From: an uncultured Bacteroidota bacterium
Lineage (GTDB): Bacteria; Bacteroidota; Bacteroidia; UKL13-3
DNA length: 18,906 bases
Reading direction: 5' to 3'
NCBI GenBank assembly: GCA_903898215.1
Contig: CAIUEQ010000173.1
Coordinates: forward strand, 1 to 18,906
The notes under the pieces were generated by a model. It had not been told where the DNA came from, did no database searches, and saw nothing but the letters and a program-made list of their open reading frames with translations. A program made the translations under genes and the position numbers. Positions 1 to 8,078 of the stretch are shown piece by piece. Within the stretch, counting starts at the first letter, position 1. Every line of letters begins with the position of its first letter.

Positions 1-33
1 AATTTTTAATTTTTAATTTTTAATTTTTAATTT
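1..33. repeat. Heptanucleotide tandem repeat (AATTTTT)
   Basis: Four complete AATTTTT units (1-7, 8-14, 15-21, 22-28) are followed by a partial unit (29-33). The array may begin before the window. It lies directly downstream of the stop codon of the minus-strand methyltransferase gene and touches that codon. On that transcript it would read as AAAAATT repeats, so it is not a classical GC-stem terminator. Its function is unknown; it may be a simple-sequence tract prone to length change. Confidence 0.85.
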
Positions 34-776
34 CAACCCCTCGCCCATGCATCACAAATAATAGCTGCAGCAATTGAAGCATTCAACGATTCAGCTTCTC
101 CAATTTTAGGAATAGTAATTGGATGAGTAACAAATGTTAAAAGTTCATCTGAAATCCCTGAACCTTCATTTCCAATCAACAAAATACCATCAGAATTGAT
201 TTTAGTTTGATGTAAATTTTTCCCATTCATTAAAGCACCATAAACCGGAATTTTATTGTGGGCAGAAAAAAATGCTGATAAGTTTTCGTAAAAAACATTC
301 ACCCTTAAAAATGAGCCCATTGTTGATTGGATTACTTTTGGATTGTAAACATCGGCACAGTTTTTTGAACAAATAATATTTTTAATTCCGTACCAATCGG
401 CAATTCTTATAATAGTTCCAAGGTTTCCTGGATCCTGAATTTCGTCAAGAGCAATTGAAAATCCTTTTGAAAAATCTATTTCAGTGATATCGTAATTTGG
501 AATAAAAGCTAGCGCAATAACCGGTTGTGGTGTAACCTGATTGCTTAATTGCTTCAACTCTTTTTCGTTAACAATTTCAAGTTCGCAATTATCTTTCAAC
601 AAAACTTTGTGAAGAGATATCCATTCACCAGTTGCAAATAGTGTTTTAACGACTATTTTTGAAGCGAGCAGTTCCATCACGGCCTTTGTTCCTTCAACCA
701 AAAACAAACCGTGCAACTGCCTGTTTTTTTTATCTTTTAGAGACTGTATTAATTTGATAGTTACCTTAGTTAACAT
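33..776 (-). CDS. TrmH/SpoU-family RNA 2'-O-methyltransferase
   Basis: The product is a 247-residue SPOUT-class methyltransferase, expected to transfer a methyl group from S-adenosylmethionine to a ribose 2'-OH in rRNA or tRNA. The N-terminal part (LIQSLKDKKNR, then LFLVEGTKAV) is the usual substrate-binding domain. The catalytic domain has all three SPOUT motifs: DPGNLGTIIR with NPKVIQSTMGS, then LIGNEGSGIS, then IPKIGEAESLNASIAAAI near the C terminus. I chose the ATG at 774-776 (MLTKVTIKLIQSL) because family members begin this way. The open frame extends to 866, but those 30 extra residues lie inside the divergent lipoprotein gene and resemble no family sequence. The target nucleotide cannot be told from sequence, since RlmB, TrmH and TsnR share these motifs. 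The gene is divergent from the tamL-like gene, and the two 5' ends overlap by 23 bases. Confidence 0.93.
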   Translation of the reverse strand: MLTKVTIKLIQSLKDKKNRQLHGLFLVEGTKAVMELLASKIVVKTLFATGEWISLHKVLLKDNCELEIVNEKELKQLSNQVTPQPVIALAFIPNYDITEIDFSKGFSIALDEIQDPGNLGTIIRIADWYGIKNIICSKNCADVYNPKVIQSTMGSFLRVNVFYENLSAFFSAHNKIPVYGALMNGKNLHQTKINSDGILLIGNEGSGISDELLTFVTHPITIPKIGEAESLNASIAAAIICDAWARG

Positions 777-3087
777 ACTTCGTTTAAAATCAAAAATCCT
801 TGGATTTATTGGTATACTATTATTCGTATTTAGCTCATGCAATATAACCAAAACCATTGAAAACAATCAGCTATTGCTTGTTAAAAACAAGATCGTTTTA
901 AAAGGTGAGCTTGACAAAAACATTAAAAACGATTTACAAAATTACTATAAGCAACGTCCCAACGAAAAATTTGTAGGACTGTTTAATACCAAACTTTACT
1001 TTCATAATCTTGGTTCAACAGGTAAAAATGATAATTGGATAAAAAGATTTTTCAGATTTAAGCTTGGCGAATATCCTGTTCTTATTGATACAATGGAGAT
1101 TGAAGCAACTGTTAAAACTTTTAAAACCTATTTAAAAACAAAAGGCCATTACAATGCTGATGTAAATTTTGAAGTAACACATAAACGATTTAACAAAAAG
1201 AAAGGAATAGTTTTCTATGTAATTACACCTAACAATTATTATAAATTTTATAAATACGAACTCAATATTGCTGATAAAGATATTTTTGATATCGTAAAGC
1301 CATCGATGGTTAACAGCTTTATTACCGTTGGAAACAGATTCGATCATGAAAACATGATAAGTGAGCAGGAACGCATCGTTACGTTACTTCGCAATAATGG
1401 ATATTATACCTTTACAAAAGATTTTATTGGCTTTGATACAGATACTTCAATGGGGAATAATTTTGCCTATGTTGCTATTAATATTAAAAACAAAAATGAT
1501 TACGAGCGACACAAAAAATTTATCATAAATGATATCACCATCTCTATTGAGAAAAAAAATGAACTGTTAAACTCTTCAAAAATAAATGATACTGTAGCTT
1601 TTGAAAACTTCAATTATTTGCCCCATAATTATGAATTGAATCCTGACATTTTAAGTCATAACCTGTTTTTAAAACGAGGGGACATTTTTAAAGATATTAA
1701 TTACACTCGTACCTATGGAAGGTTAAATGATTTAAATATTTTTAGATTCATCAATATTTCAACAAAAGTTAGAGACAGTGGTGATGTTGGCAGTATAGAT
1801 TACAATATCAAAATCATACCTAGCGACAAATATTTTTATGTTTTGGAACCTCAGCTCATCACTTCAGACCAAAATAGTTTAACGGCTGCACAAAGTTATG
1901 GTATAGCCTTAATGGGGCAATTCAGTAATCGAAATACTTTTAGAAATGCTGAAATACTTCAGCTAAGTCTTCGATCGTCAGTTGAAGCACAAGGCCATGT
2001 TACAGGATCAAGTTTTTTCAATGCTACACAACAATCTTTAAATGCATCTATTTCAATTCCTCGAATTTTACTTTTCTCGGCAATTGACAGAAACGTGAAT
2101 TTTTTAAATACAAAAACGATATTAAATGCGTCAGCCATTTATGAATTAAACAGTGAGTACGAAAGACGAGTTGCTACATTTGGTATCAATTACCGCTTCA
2201 ACAAAAAACTACTTTCATTTTATTATTCGCCAATTGAATTTAGTTTTATTAGAACAACGCTTAAGTCTGATGAATTAATTGTGAGAGCAAAATCAGATAT
2301 CATGTTACAAAACCTTTTTGCAAACAACGTAATTATGGATGGCAGATTTGGTTTTAATTATTCAAATAAGGCAATTGCAAAAGACCGTAATTATTTTTTA
2401 TTTAGATGGGATGCCATTGAACTTGCCGGAAATATATTAACAGCTTTAAACTCTCGATTTAATCAACCTAAAACATCAGAAGGACAGTATCAAATATTTG
2501 GAGTAAACTATTATCAATATGTAAAATCATCAATCGATTTCAGATATAATAGTATCATCAATAAAAACAACTCTTTCGTTTATCGCTTTTTTGCCGGAGG
2601 AATTGTACCCTATGGAAATTCGCCAAACACACCACTCGATAAAAGATTTTATGTTGGAGGCGCAAGCGATCTTCGTGCATGGGCTCCTCGAACAATTGGT
2701 CCAGGAAGCTATCCTGCCAAAAACCAAATTGACCAAACAGGCGATTTAAAAATTGAAGGTAATGCCGAGTATCGTTTTAACCTTTATCATCTTTGGTTGG
2801 AAGGAAGTTTGTTTGCAGATGCAGGAAATATTTGGACCTTACAAAAAGACGATACCAGACCGGGAGCAAACTTTGAACTGAGTAGATTTTATAATGAATT
2901 TGCTATCGCATCGGGTTTGGGAGTTAGGTTAAATTTTACCATCGTGCTTATCCGTTTTGATTTTGGAATTCCTATGCATATTCCCGTTAACTCAGTTTTA
3001 TCCGACAGATGGGTTATCAAAAACATCAGTACCGATTGGGTGAAAGATAACCTCTTCTTTAACTTTGGTATTGGTTATCCATTTTAA
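754..3087 (+). CDS. tamL: TamL-like Omp85-family outer-membrane lipoprotein
   Basis: This is a 777-residue Omp85-superfamily protein of the Bacteroidota TamL type: a TamA-like barrel carrying a lipid anchor, thought to help insert or assemble outer-membrane proteins. The N terminus has basic residues (RLKSK), a hydrophobic stretch and a lipobox-like end VFSSC with Cys29, so it should be a signal-peptidase-II lipoprotein. POTRA-like repeats plausibly fill residues 30-360. The rest, from about 370, alternates like beta strands and ends in Phe, as barrels do. GGASDLRAWAPR (LRAW at 640-643) occupies the place of the conserved Omp85 L6-loop motif. The start is TTG at 754: there is no ATG or GTG between it and the signal peptide. 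This puts the start inside the 5' end of the divergent methyltransferase gene, an arrangement I recall for this pair in Bacteroidota. No TamB partner lies in the window. The family call is firm, but the exact start is less so. Confidence 0.88.
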   Translation: MIVTLVNILRLKSKILGFIGILLFVFSSCNITKTIENNQLLLVKNKIVLKGELDKNIKNDLQNYYKQRPNEKFVGLFNTKLYFHNLGSTGKNDNWIKRFFRFKLGEYPVLIDTMEIEATVKTFKTYLKTKGHYNADVNFEVTHKRFNKKKGIVFYVITPNNYYKFYKYELNIADKDIFDIVKPSMVNSFITVGNRFDHENMISEQERIVTLLRNNGYYTFTKDFIGFDTDTSMGNNFAYVAINIKNKNDYERHKKFIINDITISIEKKNELLNSSKINDTVAFENFNYLPHNYELNPDILSHNLFLKRGDIFKDINYTRTYGRLNDLNIFRFINISTKVRDSGDVGSIDYNIKIIPSDKYFYVLEPQLITSDQNSLTAAQSYGIALMGQFSNRNTFRNAEILQLSLRSSVEAQGHVTGSSFFNATQQSLNASISIPRILLFSAIDRNVNFLNTKTILNASAIYELNSEYERRVATFGINYRFNKKLLSFYYSPIEFSFIRTTLKSDELIVRAKSDIMLQNLFANNVIMDGRFGFNYSNKAIAKDRNYFLFRWDAIELAGNILTALNSRFNQPKTSEGQYQIFGVNYYQYVKSSIDFRYNSIINKNNSFVYRFFAGGIVPYGNSPNTPLDKRFYVGGASDLRAWAPRTIGPGSYPAKNQIDQTGDLKIEGNAEYRFNLYHLWLEGSLFADAGNIWTLQKDDTRPGANFELSRFYNEFAIASGLGVRLNFTIVLIRFDFGIPMHIPVNSVLSDRWVIKNISTDWVKDNLFFNFGIGYPF

Positions 3088-3151
3088 AAAAAACAATCAT
3101 CCTTAAAATATTCTGTAAAACATACCTGTATCGATTTGTTAATTTACCGGC

Positions 3152-3181
3152 TTGTCAAGCATTTTTTAATTGTTATTTTCG
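3152..3181 (+). promoter_or_regulatory. Bacteroidota-type promoter of the aminotransferase gene
   Basis: A TTG (3152-3154) is followed after exactly 19 bases by TATTTTCG (3174-3181), one base off the TAnnTTTG -7 consensus. The element lies within a 35-base block (3149-3183) that recurs at 4449-4483 in front of the export gene. The predicted transcript start near 3188 gives a leader of about 57 bases before the ATG at 3245. The -33 part sits in an 11-base palindrome, GCTTGTCAAGC (3150-3160), followed by a T-run; this could be an operator or the terminator of the upstream gene. Confidence 0.7.
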
Positions 3182-3244
3182 CACAACAAATCAGAATATA
3201 GTTACTGAAATAATACAACTCAACTTCTCATAAAACAATAACAA

Positions 3245-4348
3245 ATGATCAAGTTTTTAGATCTACAAAAAATAAACATATTATATCAAGCCGAATTTGA
3301 ATTAGCCTTAAAAAGGGTATTACAATCAGGATGGTTTATTTTGGGAAATGAAGTTACCCTTTTTGAAAAAGAGTATGCTGAATATTGCGAAACCAAACAT
3401 TGTATTGGTGTAGCAAATGGTTTGGATGCACTCATTATCATTATCAGGGCATACAAAGAAATGGGATTATTTGCAGACGGTGATGAAATTATTGTTCCTG
3501 CCAATACATACATAGCAAGCATTTTAGCCATTTCTGAAAATAACCTTACTCCTGTTTTAGTTGAACCTGATAACAGCACATTCAATATTGATCCCACTCA
3601 AATTGAGAAACATATCACTCCAAAAACCAAAGCAATTTTAGGCGTTAATTTATATGGACAAACAGCAGATTGGACAGCATTAAATACCATAGCAAAAAAA
3701 CACAATCTTAAATTGATTGAAGATGCAGCACAATCTCATGGAGCTAGCCATCACACAAAAAAATCAGGATCACTTGGAGATGCTGCCGGGCATAGTTTTT
3801 ATCCCGGTAAAAATTTAGGTGCTATAGGTGATGGTGGTGCAATAACTACCAACGATAGTGAATTAGCAGAAGTGATTTTGGCATTGCGTAACTATGGTTC
3901 TTTCAAAAAATATGAGAATATTTACAAAGGAATGAATAGCCGATTAGATGAATTACAAGCTGCATTTTTGAGAATCAAATTAAAAAATCTTGATAAAGAA
4001 AATCATCGGAGAATGGAAATTTCAAACCGTTTTTTAAAAGAAATTAATAATGATGAATTGACATTGCCATTTATTGAGCCACATAATATTTCTGCTTGGC
4101 ATTTGTTTGTTGTGAGAACTAAAAACCGTGCAATATTTCAACAATACCTTACCGATAAAGGTATCCAAACATTAATTCATTATCCAATTCCTCCCCATCA
4201 ACAATTAGCCTATAAGGAGTTAAATAATTTATCGTTTCCAATAACAGAACAAATACATCACGAAGTGCTGAGCTTACCAATTAGTCCAGTGTTGACCGAA
4301 CAGGAAGTTGATTATATTATTTCAACGATCAATGAATTTAAAGTATAA
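3245..4348 (+). CDS. DegT/DnrJ/EryC1 sugar aminotransferase (FdtB/QdtB-like)
   Basis: The product is a 367-residue PLP-dependent sugar aminotransferase, probably acting on a dTDP-3-keto-6-deoxyhexose to give a 3-amino-3,6-dideoxy sugar (dTDP-Fuc3N or Qui3N type) in the cytoplasm. Family features are complete. These are MIKFLDLQKIN at the start, GVANGLDAL, DEIIVPANTYIASILAI, IEDAAQSHGA with the PLP-contacting Asp160, YPGKNLGAIGDGGAI with the Schiff-base Lys189, and NSRLDELQAAFL. The length and the wording around these motifs fit the FdtB/QdtB branch better than the 4-aminotransferase (WecE, PglE) or WbpE branches. This is recall, not alignment. The dTDP-glucose synthase, the 4,6-dehydratase, the ketoisomerase and the N-acetyltransferase that normally serve this pathway are not in the window. 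It has its own promoter and sits 148 bases ahead of the export gene. Confidence 0.92.
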   Translation: MIKFLDLQKINILYQAEFELALKRVLQSGWFILGNEVTLFEKEYAEYCETKHCIGVANGLDALIIIIRAYKEMGLFADGDEIIVPANTYIASILAISENNLTPVLVEPDNSTFNIDPTQIEKHITPKTKAILGVNLYGQTADWTALNTIAKKHNLKLIEDAAQSHGASHHTKKSGSLGDAAGHSFYPGKNLGAIGDGGAITTNDSELAEVILALRNYGSFKKYENIYKGMNSRLDELQAAFLRIKLKNLDKENHRRMEISNRFLKEINNDELTLPFIEPHNISAWHLFVVRTKNRAIFQQYLTDKGIQTLIHYPIPPHQQLAYKELNNLSFPITEQIHHEVLSLPISPVLTEQEVDYIISTINEFKV

Positions 4349-4451
4349 ATGAAATTTAAACAGGCCAAATAATCCCATAATTCCGAATTAATTGAAATTG
4401 TTTTTGTCATTTTCCAAACCATGCATTTTGGTTCAATGGCAATATAACGGC

Positions 4452-4481
4452 TTGTCTGTCGTTGATTAATTGTTATTTTCG
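4452..4481 (+). promoter_or_regulatory. Bacteroidota-type promoter of the polysaccharide export operon
   Basis: TTG (4452-4454), 19 bases, then TATTTTCG (4474-4481): the same spacing and the same -7 as at 3152-3181. A run of ten A (4483-4492) follows at once, and the ATG of the export gene is at 4497. The transcript should begin in or next to the A-run, leaving a leader of only about 10 bases. A longer frame can be opened from a TTG at 4470, but it would run through this promoter and add residues before the signal peptide, which argues for the ATG at 4497. Confidence 0.72.
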
Positions 4482-4496
4482 CAAAAAAAAAATCAA

Positions 4497-6938
4497 ATGA
4501 AAAAGGCATACTTAGCCACATTTCTGATACTTTTATCTTTTATATCATACTCGCAGCAAGCGCCAGCGGGTATTAGTATGCAAAATTTTGCAACTGTAAA
4601 AGTTGATGAACTTACTGATGATCAAGTTAATCAGTTTTGGACTCAAGCACAGTCGAACGGAATGAATCTCACAAAGATTGAGCAGTTAGCATTGCAACGC
4701 AAAATGCCTCAAACAGAGTTCAATAAACTTAAAAGCAGAATTGAAAAACTTGCTTCTGCCGGTGCAGTAAATGTAAATGTTACTCAAGGTGAACGTTCTT
4801 ATAATATCGAAAAAGGAAATGTTGTTGATGCAAAAGATATCAATGCAGCTTTTAGTAATCTCAAACCTAAAATCTTTGGTTCTGATCTATTCAACAATAA
4901 AAACCTAACGTTCGAGCCAAACCTAAAAATGGCTACCCCACAGGATTACCAACTTGGGCCCGATGATGAAATAGTTATTGATTTATATGGCTATTCGGAT
5001 GCTTCGTATAAACTAAAAGTTAGTCCAGAAGGAAGTATAAGAATTCCAAACATTGGCCCTGTTTCAGTTAGTGGATTAACAATCGAACAAGCTTCAAAAA
5101 GAATTATTGGAGAACTGGCTTCTGTTTATTCAGGAATTGGTTCAGGTCAATCGAAAGTAAATATCTCCATTGGAAATATTAGAAGTATTAAAGTAACAAT
5201 TTTAGGAGAAGTAAACACACCAGGAACTTATACTCTATCATCATTATCAACCGTATTTAATGGTTTGTATGCATCAGGTGGTCCTTCAGAAAACGGATCA
5301 TTCAGAAAGATACAAGTGGTGAGAAATAACAAAGTAATTGCTACTATAGATATCTATGATTTTTTGATGAATGGTGCTACAAAAGGCAATATTCTATTAC
5401 AAGATCAGGACATCATTAAAGTTAGTCCTTACGAAATTAGAGTAGAAATGAAAGGGGAAGTTAAACGCCCCGGATTATACGAAGCAGTTAAAGGGGAAAC
5501 AATAAAAAATATGATCACCTATTCGGGTGGCTTTACTGATAATGCTTATAGAGAACGGTTAAAAGTTTTTCGCAATACAAATAAAGAAAGAAGTGTTGCA
5601 GATATTCCTGTAGAATCTATTAATACATTCAATCCTCAATCGGGTGATGTTTTTACTATCGATAAATTGCTTGTTCGTTTTTCAAACAGGGTACAAATAA
5701 ACGGAGCAGTTTTTCGTCCGGGATTTTTTGCTTTAGAAGAAGGAATGACATTAAGTAAATTAATTCTTAAAGCTGATGGATTAAAAGAAGATGCGTTTAC
5801 TGAAAGAGGAATTATTTACAGGTTAAAACTTGATAATTCAACCGAAGTTTTATCCTTTAATTTAAAAGATATTACTTCAGGTAAAACAGATATTTCTTTA
5901 AAGCGTGAAGATATTATTCAAATAGCTTCAAAGCTCGAAATGAGAGAAGCCTATACCGTTTCAATTAGTGGTGAAGTATTGAAACCAGGAAGTTATCCTT
6001 TTGGTGAAAACATGAAAGTGGAAGATTTGATAATTGCTGCAGGTGGATTAAAAGAATCATCATCAAGCAAAGTTGAAATTTCAAGACGACTAAAAAATTC
6101 AGATCCCAATTCTAAAACTGGAGATATTGCTACCATTTTCAAATATGAGATCAACAAAGAGAATTTAATATCAACTTCTGATATCGTACTTATGCCATTT
6201 GATAATATCAGCATATTTCCATCACCAGGATATTCAATTCAAAAAAACATTCGTATTGAAGGGGAAGTTTTATTTCCCGGACAATATAGCATCAGCAAAA
6301 AAAATGAACGCCTCTCTGAAATCATTAGCAGAGCCGGTGGACTTACAGCTCAGGCTTTTGCTGAAGGTGCCATTTTGATCAGAACTACCACTTTAAGCGA
6401 TATTGACGAAATTATCAAAAAGAAAAAACTGGAAGCAATCACCAAACAAAGTTCTGATACGATAAAAGGGAATATGCTTTCAGAAAAAGAATCAGCCGAA
6501 AGCAAATCAAACATTGTAGGAATAAACCTTTACAAAATATTAAAAAATGCAAACTCCTCTTCCGATCTATATTTAGAAGATAACGACATCATTCGTATTC
6601 CTAAATTACTTCAAACAATTCAAATTAGCGGAGAAGTATTATATCCGGTAAAAGTGAAATATGAAAGTGGAAATGGGTTTAAAAGTTATGTGAACGGAGC
6701 AGGTGGTTTTTCTGCAAGATCATTAAAAAGTCGCTCCTATATTGTTTATGCAAATGGAACCGCAGCAAGTACAAAACATTTTTTGTTCATTAATTTCTAT
6801 CCTAAAGTAAAACCGGGTTCAGAAATTATCGTACCTGTGAGAGAAGAAAGAAGAAAAACTTCAGCAATAGAAATTGCAAGCATAGCAACAAGTGTATCTA
6901 CACTCGCCTTCCTTTTAATCACCCTATTTAAGAAATAA
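4497..6938 (+). CDS. Multi-SLBB polysaccharide export protein (Wza-like)
   Basis: This 813-residue protein is the likely export component of the glycan pathway. It starts with a Sec signal peptide (MKKAYLATFLILLSFISYSQ). A Poly_export domain begins near residue 149 (QDYQLGPDDEIVIDLYGYS). Six SLBB-type repeats follow, each opening with a strand like GEVxxPG and containing a GG turn. They begin near residues 233, 316, 399, 488, 585 and 708; the third has GAVFRPG and the last GEVLYPVK. A hydrophobic helix closes the protein (about 792-811, then KK). E. coli Wza has about 360 residues and far fewer SLBB repeats, but long multi-SLBB forms are common in Bacteroidota. No lipobox Cys is seen, so this is not a typical Wza lipoprotein. 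The final helix may anchor the complex or cross a membrane. The Wzz gene follows after five bases, so the two are surely co-transcribed. Confidence 0.92.
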   Translation: MKKAYLATFLILLSFISYSQQAPAGISMQNFATVKVDELTDDQVNQFWTQAQSNGMNLTKIEQLALQRKMPQTEFNKLKSRIEKLASAGAVNVNVTQGERSYNIEKGNVVDAKDINAAFSNLKPKIFGSDLFNNKNLTFEPNLKMATPQDYQLGPDDEIVIDLYGYSDASYKLKVSPEGSIRIPNIGPVSVSGLTIEQASKRIIGELASVYSGIGSGQSKVNISIGNIRSIKVTILGEVNTPGTYTLSSLSTVFNGLYASGGPSENGSFRKIQVVRNNKVIATIDIYDFLMNGATKGNILLQDQDIIKVSPYEIRVEMKGEVKRPGLYEAVKGETIKNMITYSGGFTDNAYRERLKVFRNTNKERSVADIPVESINTFNPQSGDVFTIDKLLVRFSNRVQINGAVFRPGFFALEEGMTLSKLILKADGLKEDAFTERGIIYRLKLDNSTEVLSFNLKDITSGKTDISLKREDIIQIASKLEMREAYTVSISGEVLKPGSYPFGENMKVEDLIIAAGGLKESSSSKVEISRRLKNSDPNSKTGDIATIFKYEINKENLISTSDIVLMPFDNISIFPSPGYSIQKNIRIEGEVLFPGQYSISKKNERLSEIISRAGGLTAQAFAEGAILIRTTTLSDIDEIIKKKKLEAITKQSSDTIKGNMLSEKESAESKSNIVGINLYKILKNANSSSDLYLEDNDIIRIPKLLQTIQISGEVLYPVKVKYESGNGFKSYVNGAGGFSARSLKSRSYIVYANGTAASTKHFLFINFYPKVKPGSEIIVPVREERRKTSAIEIASIATSVSTLAFLLITLFKK

Positions 6939-6943
6939 TTTAT

Positions 6944-7993
6944 ATGCAGGATAATTCTGAATTAAACGTAAAAGATTTAGGAAATTCTTTAAAAAATTTC
7001 TATAGCTATTTTCTAAAAAAATGGAAATTACTTTTTCTGGCAGGAATTATCGGAGGTGCTCTTGGTTTAACTTATGCTTTATTAAAGAAACCTGTTTATG
7101 AAGCAGGAATGAGCTTTATGATTAACGAAGCTGAGAAAGGTGGAATTGGTTCTCTTGCAATGCTTGCAGGGCAACTTGGAATCGGTGGCGGAATGGCTAA
7201 CATCAGTGATGAAAAAGTATTGTTTCTTTTACAATCAGATCAGATTTTAGGTAACGCTTTACTTAAAGAAATTGAATCAAATGGAAAAAAGGATCTGCTG
7301 GTAAATTTTTATATCACTGAATTTAATACAACAAAACGTTGGAAAAATGATACCATCCTTGAAAACTTTAATCACTTTACAAATCGTTCGCTTAATGCAT
7401 TAACCTACGAAGAACACAAAGCATTACGTTCGATAATGAAAGAAATTATTGATTCAAAAGATTTCCAGGCACAATCTACCAAACGTGCTACCTTAGTTGG
7501 AAATACTCAAGGCGGTATTATTACCATTGCATACAAATCCAACTCCGAAAACATTGCCAAAAACCTGATCGAACATGTTACAAATGAATTGAGTGAGTTT
7601 TACATTTCACGCTCCATTCAGCGTCAGCAAAACAACTACAGAACAATTGAGAACAGAGCTGATTCAATTAAATCTCTGATTTCTGAAAAAGAGATTACTT
7701 TGGCCAGAACAAAAGATGAGAACATGCGTATGATCAGAGCACAGGGCCGATTATCAGAGTTAAGGCTTTCAAAGGAAATTGAAATGTTATATGCCATGTT
7801 TGCTGAAGTTGTTAAGAACATGGAGATCGCAAAATTCAATCTTGAAATTAGCACACCAATTTTTCAAATTATCGACAAACCATACTTCCCTTTAAAAATG
7901 GAAAAAACCTCGAAACTTATTTCCATAATCATAGGTGGATTTATAACAGGTTTTTTATTTGTATCTTATCATGTTTTAAAAAGATTTTTTTAA
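6944..7993 (+). CDS. Wzz-type polysaccharide chain-length regulator
   Basis: This 349-residue inner-membrane protein of the Wzz/polysaccharide co-polymerase class is expected to set glycan chain length together with the polymerase. It has the usual two-helix layout. TM1 is at about residues 27-47 (WKLLFLAGIIGGALGLTYAL), then comes a long periplasmic part with a helical, coiled-coil-like section at about 215-290. The proline-bearing segment IIDKPYFPLKM precedes TM2 at about 325-344. The chain ends just after TM2, with no Walker motifs or tyrosine cluster, so it lacks the fused BY-kinase found in Wzc-type proteins. A separate kinase would have to lie elsewhere. A glycine-rich stretch (about 65-86, LAGQLGIGGG) is common in Bacteroidota members. 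The start ATG is five bases after the export gene stop. Confidence 0.9.
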   Translation: MQDNSELNVKDLGNSLKNFYSYFLKKWKLLFLAGIIGGALGLTYALLKKPVYEAGMSFMINEAEKGGIGSLAMLAGQLGIGGGMANISDEKVLFLLQSDQILGNALLKEIESNGKKDLLVNFYITEFNTTKRWKNDTILENFNHFTNRSLNALTYEEHKALRSIMKEIIDSKDFQAQSTKRATLVGNTQGGIITIAYKSNSENIAKNLIEHVTNELSEFYISRSIQRQQNNYRTIENRADSIKSLISEKEITLARTKDENMRMIRAQGRLSELRLSKEIEMLYAMFAEVVKNMEIAKFNLEISTPIFQIIDKPYFPLKMEKTSKLISIIIGGFITGFLFVSYHVLKRFF

Positions 7994-8078
7994 ATAAAAC
8001 TGAAAGGGATTTAAATCTTTAGGTAAAAAATATGGCAATGCAACTCAACTAATATTTTATCCATTCTAAAAAGGACTA

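Noticed and set aside
777..866. Longer start for the minus-strand methyltransferase
   Set aside because: The extra 30 residues lie within the TamL-like coding region and do not resemble the family N terminus, whereas the Met at 774-776 begins a canonical MLTK...LIQSL sequence.
1132..1347. Minus-strand open frame within the TamL-like gene
   Set aside because: It is a shadow of a well-supported gene on the other strand, with no family resemblance. The same applies to the antisense frames near 2530-2736, 3286-3597, 5993-6214, 7636-7854, 10796-11005 and 13842-14036.
4415..4435. Inverted repeat around ATGCAT (CCAAA / TTTGG) after the aminotransferase gene, considered as a terminator
   Set aside because: The stem is only five bases, two alternative pairings compete, and no T-run follows, so a terminator call is not justified.
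4470..4496. Longer TTG start for the export protein
   Set aside because: It would translate through the predicted -7 element and the A10 run and place polar residues before a perfectly good signal peptide that starts at ATG 4497.
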